This document shows positions 46,566-58,720 of a stretch of DNA of 64,000 nucleotides, one piece after another. The stretch lies in NCBI GenBank assembly GCA_029851415.1, contig CM056742.1, forward strand, positions 155,749,121-155,813,120, in the 5' to 3' direction. How positions within the stretch are numbered: the first letter of the stretch is position 1; the number at the start of each line of letters is the position of its first letter. Under the pieces are notes generated by a model. It made no database searches. It was not told where the DNA came from and saw only the letters and a list, made by a program, of their open reading frames with translations. The DNA is from Eretmocerus hayati. Lineage: Eukaryota; Arthropoda; Insecta; Hymenoptera; Aphelinidae. Both the position numbers and the translations under genes were made by a program.

Positions 46566-49468
46566 TTAATTCAAGTGCAGGAGTGGCATTGCATAAGAAT
46601 CGATGACGCTGCCTGGTACTTCAATAATGTTCAACAGAATCCACTTTTGTATTACTGATGACAGAACGGACTCAATCATATCTAATTCATTTTCTCGCAC
46701 GCGATGGATGTCGAGCAGAGATGAGTCACATGGGTACGTGAATGCTGACCCGACAATGCTGACCCTCGTTCCTTTGATGACAATCTGATCTGGTCCACAG
46801 TTCTTTGAGCTACTCGTAATTGACTTGATTCTCATTAGTTCTCCATTGTTTAGAGCCACAACATTATTATTGCCACTAAGAGAGATGTTACAATCGCGAA
46901 ATTTCACATTTTTGTAAGAATACTGCCCACGTGATTTTTTCTCACTCAATGATTCGAATTCGGGTTTCTTCACAGGTTTTTCGCATTGAACATAATCCTG
47001 AATCTTGTTACAAGCTTGAGCAAGTGGCTTATTCCCACTCTCCGCCAGGTCTTTGATCTTCTTCAAAGCGTTTTCGAAAGGGAAAGCTGAGTAATCCATC
47101 ACTGGGCAATCCATATTTTCCACATCATCGGCTAAGTGCATCAGATTATGACTATTGATGACTAAAAATTTAGCACCATATAAATTTGGATTAATTGAGG
47201 CTCTCACAAACATCTGCAAGTACTCTCTAGCTTGTGGCAAATAGATTTTGTAGAATTTTCGACTCGAAATAATGCGACAAGCAACACTCAAGAGCATGAA
47301 GTGCTTATAGTGTTCCTCAGGCAGAATGTTCTTCATTACCAACATTCCACAATACAAGAGAAAAAATCTAAACTCCGTTGCTTTCCACTGTGCGACATCG
47401 TGGAGACTTCTTGTTGATCTTTGAAAATCACTTGGGATTTGATTACTCAAATTTGTAAGTCGCAAGCAAAGGAACGCAAGTTTCTCGATACTGAGAATTT
47501 TCAGAGAAGGTACCATCCAATAGTCTATGATCAATTTTTTCATAACACCCAGACACACAAGATGCATGAAATCTAGAATAAAGAGCAAAACCATATTTAT
47601 TCTAGGCTTGATATGAACTAATGGTGAAACCACATGATGGTGTGCAGGATCTGTTTCATTCCTGAAACCTGCATCTGTCCTAGGCGTCGCCCCGAATATG
47701 GGAAAAATGGTTGTATTCTCAACTTTGAAGCCAACAATGTTACATCGCTCACAGCCATGAAATCCAGTATGACCTTGACAACCTTTGATAAATGCTCGTG
47801 CAAGCGTATCGCACACGAAAGACATCAACTCAACGCGAAATTCCTCGTTGTCTATTCGAACTCCATGGGATAATAAACGGTTAATTTCTTTAACGAACTG
47901 CCACAAGTATTCATAAACACATTTAGGTTTACCCACACCACTGTACATTGCCACAACAAATGGTTTATAATCGTTATCTTCAGTGTATACTTTTCCCAGT
48001 ATAGGCCAAAATTCTCTCTTGCTTGATTTGAAGAGCGTCAGGCCGTCAAAGCTAAATTGAAGTTTCAGAACACGACGAGGATGAAGGACTGGATTAACTA
48101 TTTTCAGCAAAGTGTCTGTTATTCCAAAGTAAGCAAATTCTGCCTCGGAGTCATCTCTGTTGGATGAGAAATTCTCTATTGGAACGTTGACGTGAGCCCC
48201 CATCAACGTTTTTGTCGAAAGTGGCAGAGTTGGATGATGGGGCTTCAAAGTTTTTAACAATCCAGCCACGTATTTATAAGGTAGACTAAATTCCCGTGCA
48301 TATTCTCTTATGTCTTTAACAATGTCCAGTTTAGCGGGTGTATTCTGTGCACCACTATCCTTGTGCGTATCATCTTGAGTACCTCTGAAATAGCGCACGA
48401 AAAAGATTGCCGCGTAAGTGTATGAGTACATTACTTTTTTGAGAAGATTAATTTCTGTGCAAAGACGTTCTTGAGAAAATGGCTAAGGTGCAAAAAGTCA
48501 TTATTTTTTATTAAGGTAATTGTGCCCAATATGTCTCTTTTCCCTAACGTGCCGCGAATTGTTTTCATGTTTGTTACGTTGAAATATTAGGAAATCGAGA
48601 TTTTGGACCAATCCTAAATGACACGTGCATTTCTTAGAACAGAAAAAGTGGTTTTTGGTACTCTTGACTTCATTTTTGTTATTTTCTAGAAGCTATGTAT
48701 ATGCACATTGTCAAAAACTCGCAGAAAATCTTTTTCTGCAAAAATGCATGATATCATAGTATAGGAACACTTTGTCAAAAACTCGCAGAAAATCTTTTTC
48801 TGCAAAAATGCATGATAGATCGACTCTAATTCATTCAAATTAAACGTACTTCAGCTCATTTTGAAGGTCTTGAAACCATCTCTAAAACGAGCTAAGAGAC
48901 GTTGAATAATATTGTGATGAACCAAAACTATGAGCAAAACAAAAGTAGTGGGGGCATATTAGGCACACTTAACTAAACTAATTTTCTGAACCGATTTTTT
49001 ATCGTGACAGCGATCGCGCGGAAAAGCACCAAAAGCAACGGCGGGAATAATGTATTTTTGATTCTCCTCTCGGGTATTCCAAGAGTCGAAACGATACTTG
49101 TGTGCCACGATACTTTTTGATGCTACAATAATTCCATGTAAGTGTACTTACCCTGCTCTTCCTGTCTCCTGATTGTGGGAGATGGAGGACGAGCTCGAAA
49201 TATCTGCAGATGAAATCTCAGAATCATCCTGCAAATATGACGAGGAGCTCGACGTATCCGCGGATGAAATTGGAGCAGAATTAGCCCGCAAAGGTGATGA
49301 GCTTGATGCTTCTGCTGGAATATTTGTTCCGGAGCACTTCAGTTCTTTTGCACGTTTTACGCCATGACTCTTTTGCAAGATTTTTCTCTTGGCGTGAAAA
49401 TTAATGTTTCTCAAGCGATTGCTTTGAGCTGCTTTGCTTTTTCGATCAATTAAAAGAATGGAACTCAT
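46566..49468 (-). CDS. CACTA/EnSpm-like DDE transposase
   Basis: Two exons on minus, 49468-49152 and 48384-46566, join in frame across a 767-base GT-AG intron and give about 711 residues without stops. Exon 1 encodes a basic start (RKSKAAQSNRLRNINFHAKR) and a Ser-rich acidic stretch. Exon 2 carries the catalytic region: SFDGLTLFKSS with the first Asp (codon 48045-48047), FVCDTLARAFIKG with the second Asp (47818-47820), CQGHTGFHGCERC as a zinc-binding-type cluster, DFMHLVCLGVMKKL, and WKATEFRFFLLY with the probable Glu (47373-47375). A SAFPFENALKKIKDL block follows. This set is typical of animal transposases of the CACTA group. The start at 49468 gives a complete reading, but an upstream exon cannot be excluded. 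Confidence 0.88.
48708..48817. repeat. Direct repeat of 46 bases in the transposase intron
   Basis: The stretch starting TTGTCAAAAACTCGCAGAAA at 48708 recurs without change at 48772, an offset of 64 bases. Each copy contains the small dyad GCAGAAAATCTTTTTCTGC. Confidence 0.9.
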
Positions 49469-49689
49469 GATGGATATGCTCTAACTGTCATCGCACATAT
49501 CGGAGCATTTCACTTTTTAAAACAACCAGGAGAGCCCGGTTTTTTTGTAATATAAGTGAAACGGCTCTTCTCAGATGAAAAATGAAATGAAACGGTATAT
49601 AGTCGTTTTCGACCGTTCAGTTTCATGGATCGGAAAAGACTCTCAAAATCGTCAAACATCTCACAGATATGCCAAAGTGACTTGTGCGA

Positions 49690-49805
49690 GAATTTACATT
49701 TACGCATTGCAATCTGTGCGAGAAATGAATTTTACGCACAGTTTATCGGTGCGTAAATGTGAAACTGTGCGAGAAGTCTTTTTCGCATTATACTTTACAC
49801 ACTGC
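49690..49805. repeat. Clustered TGTGCGAGAA and ACGCA motifs
   Basis: Four near-identical TGTGCGAGAA motifs, interleaved with GCGTAAAT and its complement, lie just upstream of the transposase gene and inside the right end. They could be promoter or transposase-binding repeats, or a small inserted element. Confidence 0.5.
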
Positions 49806-49959
49806 TGATAATGAAGAGAAGTTGGATTTATGAACAACTTTGCGCACGAAATTGCAAAAAAGGTTATAAGTATTATAAATTAACAACGAATGATAAAATT
49901 GGCTTCCGGAGCACTGTAGAATATACACAGGATGACTTTGGAGTATGATACATGAGCAA

Positions 49960-50177
49960 CGCATGCGGCAAACATACGGCAAGCCAGAACACTTTTCGGA
50001 GTGCTCGGTAGATGAGGTGGCAAACGTTCGGCAGATACTTGCCGAACATTTGCCGCGGGTGGCCCGAATGCGGCGGAGCTTAGAGAGCAGAGCGGATGCC
50101 GAGTCGGTAGCCGAACGTTTGCCGGCATACGGCCCGTACGAAGTTTGCTGGCTAGCCGAATACTTTTTCTACTCGGG
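49960..50177. repeat. Right terminal and subterminal repeats of the CACTA-like element
   Basis: Contains GCATGCGGCAAACATACGGC, AACGTTCGGCAGATACTTGC, TTTGCCGGCATACGGCCCGT and ends CTTTTTCTACTCGGG next to TA. Mirrors the left end in motif content and outermost sequence. Confidence 0.8.
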
Positions 50178-50179
50178 TA

Positions 50180-51228
50180 ATTGAGGTACAGCTGTGCGGC
50201 TCAATCCCTCGCTTGAAGTTTATGCTCCTGTAGCTATGTGCACTGAAAATTGATCAAATATAATATTGGTATCGCTTTCGTAAATGTTAGTCCTTTCAGG
50301 GTATACAACTGATATTCATGCCTCCTCGTGAGTGGAGCTCATAATTTGCGATCGTGGTTGAAATTACGATGCGAGGTTTTCAATGGCAATATTATACCAA
50401 TTTCCTGTACAACTGAAATCATCAAATTTCTGTACAAATCCTCTTCAAATGGGATTAATATTGGGCCCAACTTGCTGTTCTCAGTGTTAGCGCTGCATGC
50501 GTGTCATTTTGAGTACGTGTTTTATATTATATTTATTCAGTATTGACTAGTTTGTGAACTAAGAAAAATTTCTGTACGAAAAAGAATCTTGCCCCAGAAA
50601 ACACGATGTAATCTCACGCTTCATTTGCCTTAGTAATACTACTAGCTCATTAAGACTCAACTCCAATAGTTATAATGAAGCTCTCTCTTACCGGCCTGCG
50701 CATTAGGGAACCAATTTTCAAAGTAAATACTAAGAAATGTTTTTAGTATTCAAGTTAAACCCGAACTCATGCTTGTTGGGTGACACGTTTGGATGCGGGA
50801 GCTCATAACATTTGAAAACGTTTTGATCTTTTATCAATTCAATCAATCCCCGACTACATTTTTCAAAATATATCCCTGTTGATTTACTCAAGAGTTCCCT
50901 ATAGAGTTGAATCGTATGAATTCCAGCCTCTATTTTGATTATAATGGAGGAAAAATATTACACCATGTAAATGAATCTAATTGTGAATTCCCAATAAGTC
51001 ATGTTAGTAAATACAAGAAGATAAAAGAGCAAAACTACTTGGGACAGATGCTGGAACACTCACAATCTGATAATAAGGATATGCACAGGGCTTGGGTCCA
51101 AAAAATGAAAGATTTTCCACCTTAGTAATAGAGGAAAAAACATGTACCTGATCTTATCGAAGGATGTTTTATTTCCGGAGAATTAGGAGGAAAAATATTC
51201 AAAAGCAGCGCCGGCCTTTGGGAGCGGT
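50180..51228. other. Unassigned sequence
   Basis: No gene supported. It ends at an 18-base G run (51229-51246). Confidence 0.4.
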
Positions 51229-51422
51229 GGGGGGGGGGGGGGGGGGTCAACCCGTGTGGCGCACAGGGACGCCAGGCTGAGGAGGACGTCGCTGAGCGGC
51301 CGGCGGCTTCCATTCCCGCACGCCGACATTTCCGGAAATTTTCAAAATCTTGCCGCACTGGGATCGGGCAAAATCTTTGAACAACCGAGTGCGTGGACCG
51401 GAACCTATCGGTGGTGTCGGGG

Positions 51423-54110
51423 CCTAGGATTTGTGGATGATTCTCCCCTCGACAGAAGTTTCGGTTCGAGCAACCGGTTATTAGCAGGTTTGTTCGCTAT
51501 CCTGGGTTATATGGATTCAATTTTACTCACGGCAGTATATTTGGTCCATTCGTCCACGTTTTAGCGGGATTGTTTGCCGTCCTAGGTTTTGAGGATGATT
51601 CTTCCCCCGAAAGGATTTCTATTTGGAGCAGCCAGGTATTTGTGGGTTTGTTCGCTTTCCTAGTTTTCAGGATTAATTTTCCCCCGACTGAACTATCATT
51701 CCGAACGTCGGCGTGCTTGCGGGTTATCTCCCGCGTAAAATTTTTTTTGTTCATATGAAGTTTTTCTGAACTTGATGTTCAGGAGAAGTTTATATGGACA
51801 AAAAAAATGAGACTATCCCGCACTTGAAAAAGAAACATTCTCTGAACTTTGGCAAACTTTTTCTGAACTTGAAAAAAAGTTTGTGCAACTTCAGGTATTG
51901 TTTCTTTCTTGAGACCTGAAAAAAACATTTTTGGAACATGTTCGAAGCATCCTCGGACAGGCATAAAAACACTTTCCTCGGCAGTTCGAGGTCGGTAGCT
52001 CGAGCGTAGGCGTCTCGGGTACTCTTGAGCCCTATACGATGAGCCCGAGATGACGTGCAGAGCTTGTCGTCGCTCTAAATATAGACGCCGACGAAGACTC
52101 CTGAAGATTCACCGGCTGACCACCGTGGTAGTGCGGCTCACCTGGAAAATATGAAAGAAATTTCCACAAAGTATCAAGCCCGTTCTTTGGTCAAGATTTT
52201 TGAACTCTCGTGCAATAGAAATTTGACTCAAAAAGGAGAAGAGAGAGAAGGTTAGAGGTTATGGCGAATTGCTTATTGATTGGCATAATGATGCTAACGT
52301 TGATGATAATACGAGTTTACTTATCTGATGATTAGCAAGGCCAGCTGACAACGCCCATGCTTATTATTTCCATCTGGGGCTTTTTCTGATTAATTTCAAT
52401 CAAATCTTCGTGGCTATGCCGGTTCGCTTCTCATTACTATACACAAACGAAGTGACGATATGAATATAGTTGCTCTCCCCAGTTACAATCGATTTTCTAT
52501 GGACAATATATTGACAACAAACAACTAAACAGTATCGCTAGCTTGTGCAAAAATGGAAAGCGGGCCGGCAAAACCTCGAAGATTTGATTGAAATTGATCA
52601 GACAAAGCTTCAAATGGATGTAATAAGCATGGGCTGAGGTGTCTTCAACTGGTTTCTCTGATCATCAGATAAGTAAACTCGTATTATCATCAACGTTAGC
52701 ATCATTTTGCCAATCAATAAGCAATTCGCCATAACCTCTAACCTTCTCTCTCTTCTCGTCGTGTCTTTTGAGTCAAATTTCTATTGCACGAGAGTTCAAA
52801 AATCTTGACCAAAGAACGGGCTTGATACTTTGTGGAAATTTCTTTCATATTTTCCAGGTGAGCCGCACTACCACGGTGGTCAGCCGGTCAATCTTCAGGG
52901 GTCTTCGTCGGCGTCTATTTAGAGCGACCACAAGCTCTGCACGTCATCTCGGGCTCATCGTAGGGCTCAAGAGTACCCGGGACGCCTGACGCTCGAGCTA
53001 CCGAGCTCGAACTGCCAAGGAAAGTGTTTTTATGCCCGTCGAAGGATGCTTCGAACATGTTCCAAAAATGTTTTTTTTTTCAGGTCTCAAGAAAGAAACA
53101 ATACCTGAAGTTGCACAAACTTTTTTTCAAGTTCAGAAAAAGTTTGCCAAAGTTCAGAGAATGTTTCTTTTCCAAGTGCGGAATAGTCTCATTTTTTTTG
53201 TCCATATAAACTTCTCCTGAACATCAAATTCAGAAAAACTTCATATGAACAAAAAAATTTTTACGCGGGCTAGCCTGAGTTACTGAGTTTTGGGATTGAT
53301 TTCTCAAATACCCGGATGCTCAAACCGTGTACCCTATCGGAGAGAAGATCATCCTCGAAACTTTGGAAGCCGAACAAATCTGCAAATGCTCAGATGCTAT
53401 GACCGGAAATCCTGTTGGGTGAAAGATCATCCACAACACATAGGATGGCAAACAAATCCGCGAATATCCGAATGCTCGGACCCCGTATCTCGGGTGGATA
53501 ATAATCATCCCGAAGACCTAAGATGGCAAACAATCTAGCCAATATCCGCACGCCAGGCCGAAAATTTTGTCGGTGGAAAACTCAAGTCTAAACTCAGAAA
53601 GCCAGCTCAATCATAAAATACCTGGATGCTCGGGCTGGAGATGCTGTCAAGGAAAATTAAAACGCGAAACCCAAGAAGGCAGTTCGGTCCTCAAACATCC
53701 GGATGCTCGAATAGGAAATTCTGTAGGTACAAGAATGAAACCAAAAACTCATTTGTTTTGGCATGAACTTTTTTGCCCGAAATAATTGTGGATCGAGCTT
53801 CGGCGTGTTCGCGAATTGCGTTGTCCTCTTGACTTTTGTAGTTAACCTTTTCCGCTAAAGAATTTTACGGATGATGATTTGAGTATTTTTGGGTCCCGTT
53901 TGTTCCCCTAGGTTTTGCGACGATTCTTCCTCGATAGAATTTCTGGTCTGAGCATCTGGGTATTTGCAGGTTTTCTCGCCCTCCTAGGTTTTGCGATGAC
54001 TACTCTCCAACAGAATTTTCCGGTCCGATCATCTGGGTATTCGTGGGTTTGTTTGCTTCCCTAGGTTTTGGGGATTATCTCTCCCGCCTCCCCCCCCCCC
54101 CCAACAAAAT
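51423..54110. repeat. ~78-bp minisatellite in alternating orientation
   Basis: Units with the core CCTAGGTTTTGAGGATGATT occur in plus orientation near 51423, 51502, 51581 and 51659. They appear in reverse complement near 53364, 53442 and 53520, and in plus again near 53907, 53983 and 54059. Period is 76-79 bases. The first and second groups flank the fold-back at 51730-53269. Runs of 18 G (51229) and 13 C (54090) bracket the region. Confidence 0.75.
51730..53269. mobile_element. 1.54-kb fold-back core
   Basis: The left arm from CCCGCGTAAAA through TTCATATGAAGTTTTTCTGA and CACCGTGGTAGTGCGGCTCA pairs closely with the complement of the right arm. The loop is near 52380-52620. Arm identity is high. 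Short frames in the arms are mirror images of one another (for example 51779-51964 and 53032-53220) and are not genes. With its tandem-repeat flanks it resembles FB-type elements. Confidence 0.85.
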
Positions 54111-54120
54111 GTTCGTTCCG

Positions 54121-54846
54121 AGCATTCCACAACATAACCATACTTCCTATCATCTTGGATCTTCGGTGTTACAGAAGGGGGAAGGGGCGCCGAGATTATT
54201 CTCGCACAAGGAAGAACTCAAAATTTACAATGCATTGTAAAATCTAAAGCCCACCTGTATCCTCTAAGTTCATACCAATTTAGTGTTCCCTTCATAACTT
54301 TATTGATCAATGATGAGTTCAAAACCACAAATCCGGCATATCTTGTCTTTTTTCATTCTTTACTTGACGTGCAATCAAAGCCGTGGTTGCGTGATGTACC
54401 GAAATCCGCACTAACGCTTTAGTTCTTACGAACTTGACTAGAACCTGTTTGATGAAAATGATTACCGGTTACGAGGGTTCCATGAAACTCGAACCTAATA
54501 CTTGACAATTTTATAGTAGTAAGTACCCAGAGACCCTATTTTACTGACTAATCTTTCATATTTTATCTTAGAGTCGTGCAACGATCAAGTGGAATCGCAC
54601 AATGTCCGGATCATTGTTCAGAGTTCAGACCTTGGGTGATTCAGACATAGTCCTCTCATTAGGAATCCTGTGCGGAGAGTGATAATTCACTCTTAAAATA
54701 ATAAGATGTATGTTTCATCGAAAGCCCAGCGAGGCTTACGTTAGGTCTGAATCTGACGTATATCAATCTCAAATGGCGAGTCAGGACTGAGGTGGAGGAA
54801 GGGTGTCTCATACCAAATCAACTTTCTCAATTAAATCAGGCCCAAC
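54121..54846. other. Unassigned sequence
   Basis: No gene or repeat recognised between the minisatellite and palindrome copy B. Confidence 0.4.
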
Positions 54847-54849
54847 TTA

Positions 54850-57800
54850 CAAGGAGGGTGGTGCCAGGCCTTCGGATCACCAATCCTCTTGGAACTCTAG
54901 GATATGTTTTGTTATACCAAAACATGTAACAAACCACTCTTATAACTTGCCAACGATCCCTAGAATCATCCTGAGTACCAGGGTCAATATCCCAGCAAAT
55001 AGGCCTTTTCCAGGTGGATTCATGCATCCATAGCACTTCATGAGCCAGCTATTCTATGCCGTGGGACTTTCCTTTAGACTAATAAGGATAGTAACATGAA
55101 ATAGAGACTGAAAAAAACAAATTCCAGCTATGTAAGACTGGTATAGCTCATCTCAACCATGGTTGAGGGAAGTTGAGAATCAAAAAATTGACAAAATTGA
55201 GTTTTTCATCGACGGAATGATGAGTCTGGGAGAATATAAGACTTTTCAATGAACATACATTAATGAATATGATTTACTCACATTCAGAGACCACCACTTT
55301 CCCAATTAATGTTGTCAAATTACACCTGCACTGTGTAAACTGCCAAGGCAAGCCAAGGAAAGTCACAACCAATAGCACATCCTGCGACTGACCTGTAAGA
55401 ATTTGACAACAAAGTATCGTGCTCAACTCACACTCTGACTCTGCATATTCTACACTGATTTTACATGTTTCTATCCACAAGTTGATCGAAAAAATTCAAT
55501 CTGAAGTGAAGCTCTGTTGACACACAGTTAACCTGATTTTGACCACATTTGGAACAATGTCACAAGGAAAGTCTTGTTAAGCACGTCTGCTTGTCGTCTG
55601 CTCGTTTATAGCATGGCAAACTCTGCCGGTGCAACAGTTTCTCGCAGACCATCACGCCTGATATTCATTAGTCTGCTTGAGAGAAATTCACAATTTATCA
55701 TCCATCGTCGACAATTAAGCATCTTGAAAATCCGTGGCTGATTGCAGTTTGGGGTTTTCAGATGAGTACTTATTTTTAGGTGCTGTAGAATTTGCTTGTG
55801 ATGTTGCTCTAAACGTGGTCAAAATCAAGTTAACTTTGTGTCAACAGAGCTATTTCAGATTAGTTCAGATTGAATTTTTTCAATCAACTTGTGGATAGAA
55901 ACATGTAAAATCAGTGTAGAATATGCAGACTCAGAGTGTGAGTTGAGCACGATACTTTGTTGTCAAATTTTTACAGGTCAGTCGCAGGATCTGCTACTGG
56001 TTGTGACTCTCCTGGGCTGGCCTTGGCAGTTTACACAGTGCAGGTGCAATTTGACAACATTTATTGGGAAAGTGATGGTCTCTGAATGTAAGTAAATCTT
56101 ATTCATTGTCGTATGTTTATTCAAAAGTCTTATATCCTCCCAGACTCATCATTCCGTCGCTGAAAAACTCTATTTTGTCAATTTTTTGATTCTCAACTTC
56201 CCTCATCCAGGGTTGAGATGAGCTATACCAGTCTTACATAGCTGGAATTTGTTTTTTTCAGTCTCTATTTCATGTTACTATCCTTATTAGTCTAAAGGAA
56301 AGTCCCACGGCATAGAATAGCTGGCTCATGGAGTGCTATGGATGCATCAATCCACCTGGAAAAGGCCTATTTGCTGGGATATTGACCCTGGTACTCAGGA
56401 TGATTCTAGGGAGCGTTGGCAAGTTATAAGAGTGGTTTGTTACATGTTTTGCTATAACAAAACATATCCTAGAGTTCCAGGAGGATTGGTGATCCGAAGG
56501 CCTGGCACCCTCCTTGGGGATCTTGCAGAAAGGACGTCCGCGGTTTTTTCCAAGATTTTGGACCCCTCCCCCCTCTTGTCACACGTGGTCACATTTCGTG
56601 GATAATACCCCCCCTCATAAGGACGTCCGAATTTTCCAAAATTTTTCATACCCTCGACTGAAAATTGGCATCGAAAAAGTAAACTTCCTTCATATAGAGG
56701 TTTTCCGAGAAATATGTTGCGTCTCACCATTTCTATCGTCGAAATTTATCGAAATCGGATTTGCAAATAAGTCTAATTCATCGACTAATTTGAATTGGCT
56801 AGCATATTGAGAATGATGTCGAGATTCTTTCTTTTTCTTAGGAATACCTTTGCCTGCTTAATCGATTATTTGAGGTTCCTTGGGCGAATTCATTTGCCAA
56901 CCCTTTGTTATTAATAATTTTTAGTGCAAATTTAGGGTTTTTTACCAATATATTGTGAAATATGCATTTTCCGGGGAAAACACAGGGGCTCAAAGTTGTA
57001 GATCTCAGAATTTCCCACAGGAAAGGTCCTCACAACTTTCCCGGGAAACCCAGTCCTCATCCTATAAACGCGTGGAAAGCGGCCGGCGGGGTTAACATGG
57101 GCTTATACGGGCAGCTCGACGGGCAGCCAGCGCATCCCTTCTCAATTTTGATATAGCTTCGATTCTTGAATGTTGCCGGGTTCCATTATGCGTTGTCATG
57201 AACGAAATCTATTTGTTAAAAACAGTCATAATAACAAAACCATATCTTGTTAGCGTCATTATTGTACGCTCACAGCCGAAGAGGGAAGTGTTTGATCATG
57301 TTTGAAAATCCAATGATTTTTCACAACAAAACGAGTCGCCGAGTTTTCCAGGATAGGTGGTGGAAAAACGTGGAAAGCAGGGAACATCATCCCGAAATTG
57401 CGGTACATATCAGAACATTGCACCTATTAAGGTCGAGACTTCACGCGTATGTCCTCTAACTCCCCCGATTTCCCCCACCCACCACAATTTCCCTGGAAAA
57501 CTCGAGGGAAAACTAGGCGACTCGTTTTGGTGCGGAGAATCATTGGGCTTTCAAACACGATCAAACACTTCCCTCTTCAGCTGTGAGCGTACAATAATGA
57601 TGCTAACAAAATGTGATTTTTTTATTATAGCTGTTTATAACAAATAGATTTCGTTCATGACAACGCATAATGGAATCCGGCAACATTCAAGAATCAATTC
57701 AATGATTCAATTAACAGAGGAATGAAACAAAGAATTGTTAGTCACAGCCAACGTATAACGTGTACTTGGTCCCCAAGCGCCTGGTCTGGGGCTCGATTTT

Positions 57801-58717
57801 AGCAGTCTCTCGGTGGAAAATCGAAAATTTCAGATTTCTTCGATATCGAAACGATGTTATTGTCAAGTTTACATCTTCCTCTTTCGAATGGGCTTGGTTC
57901 CATCTCGATATTTTTGATATCATCGAAACTATATGAAAATTGAGAAGGGATGCGCTGGCTACCTATATAAGCCCGTGTTAACCGCGCCGGACGCTTTCCA
58001 CGCGTTTATAGGCTGAGGACTGGGTTTCCCGGGGAAGTTGTGAAGACCTTTTCTGTGGAAAGTTCTGAGATCCACAACTTTGACCCCTTGTGTTTTCCCC
58101 GGAAAATGCATATTTCACAAGATATTGGTAAAAAACCCTAAATTTGCACTAAAAATTGTTAATAACGTGGAAATGCATATGGAGGCATATAGGTGGGCGC
58201 CCAGATTATTTATGCTTAGCTGCTACCACGAAATCATGATCAGACCCGGTGGGTTGGTTTGTGTCTTTGTAGATAGCTTTGTATTAAAGGGATATCATCA
58301 CTAAATATAACCTTGAATATAATCTGCAGCGACAAATCTTCAAAAGTAGATCTATATGATGGTATATTTCTTTCAAATCGAACCGTATAAACCTGATGAT
58401 TGTTTTGAAATTCAAAACTCCTACGATTAGAGCCGCTGTGCAATCGTTGTACATCGGATCACTATTATATTAATGCCGCATGACCGTCAAAGCTCTTAAT
58501 TCATGCTTGTGGACGTTTCACTGTACATAAAATTCTTTTGAAACTTGAAACTCTCTCAAGGCGTCTCGCACCCAATGGAATGTCTGATTTTTGATTCCGA
58601 GTAAGTGGACGTCCGAATGTTCATACAACCCCCCTCGTCAGCAGTCACAAAAAGTCACACTTTCGACGACCCCCTCCCCCCCTCTGAGCGCGGACGTCCT
58701 TTCTGCAAGACCCCTTG
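54850..58717. mobile_element. Palindromic element copy B, TTA duplication, interrupted
   Basis: Starts CAAGGAGGGTGGTGCCAGGC after TTA (54847-54849). Its right end reads CACCCTCCTT, is cut by the 2.2-kb element at 56516, and resumes as TTG then TTA (58718-58720). Removing the insertion restores CACCCTCCTTG followed by TTA, as in copy A. The arms (about 830 bases each) pair closely and are similar to copy A, but do not carry its nested element. Confidence 0.85.
56516..58714. mobile_element. 2.2-kb fold-back element nested at the end of copy B
   Basis: Begins GGGGATCTTGCAGAAAGGAC and ends with GTCCTTTCTGCAAGACCCC. TT on both sides is the only duplication. The arms pair over most of their length, for example TGTGAAATATGCATTTTCCG against CGGAAAATGCATATTTCACA, and GAACGAAATCTATTTGTTA against its complement near 57640. 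Symmetry is broken by an unpaired block at about 57690-57930. No gene inside. Confidence 0.82.
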
Positions 58718-58720
58718 TTA

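Larger units (their letters stand above)
43055..50177. mobile_element. CACTA/EnSpm-like transposon with two apparently intact genes
   Basis: A 7.1-kb element with termini CCCGAGTAGAAAAA and its complement, flanked by TA. Subterminal regions of 120-200 bases at both ends are packed with TTGCCG, GCCGAATGC and CGGCAT motifs in both orientations. Two minus-strand genes fill it: a transposase (46566-49468) and a DUF4806-like protein (43922-46018). The transposase belongs to the CACTA/Mirage/Chapaev supergroup. TA rather than a 3-bp duplication is atypical for EnSpm and nearer to Mirage, so I leave the superfamily open. Confidence 0.88.

Noticed and set aside
51779..53220. Small Lys/Phe-rich frames, present twice
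   Set aside because: They are the two arms of the same palindrome read on opposite strands, not paralogous genes.
55274..56095. Two similar 68-codon frames (MWIETCKISVEY...) as duplicated genes
   Set aside because: They are mirror copies in the arms of the palindromic element and carry no domain.
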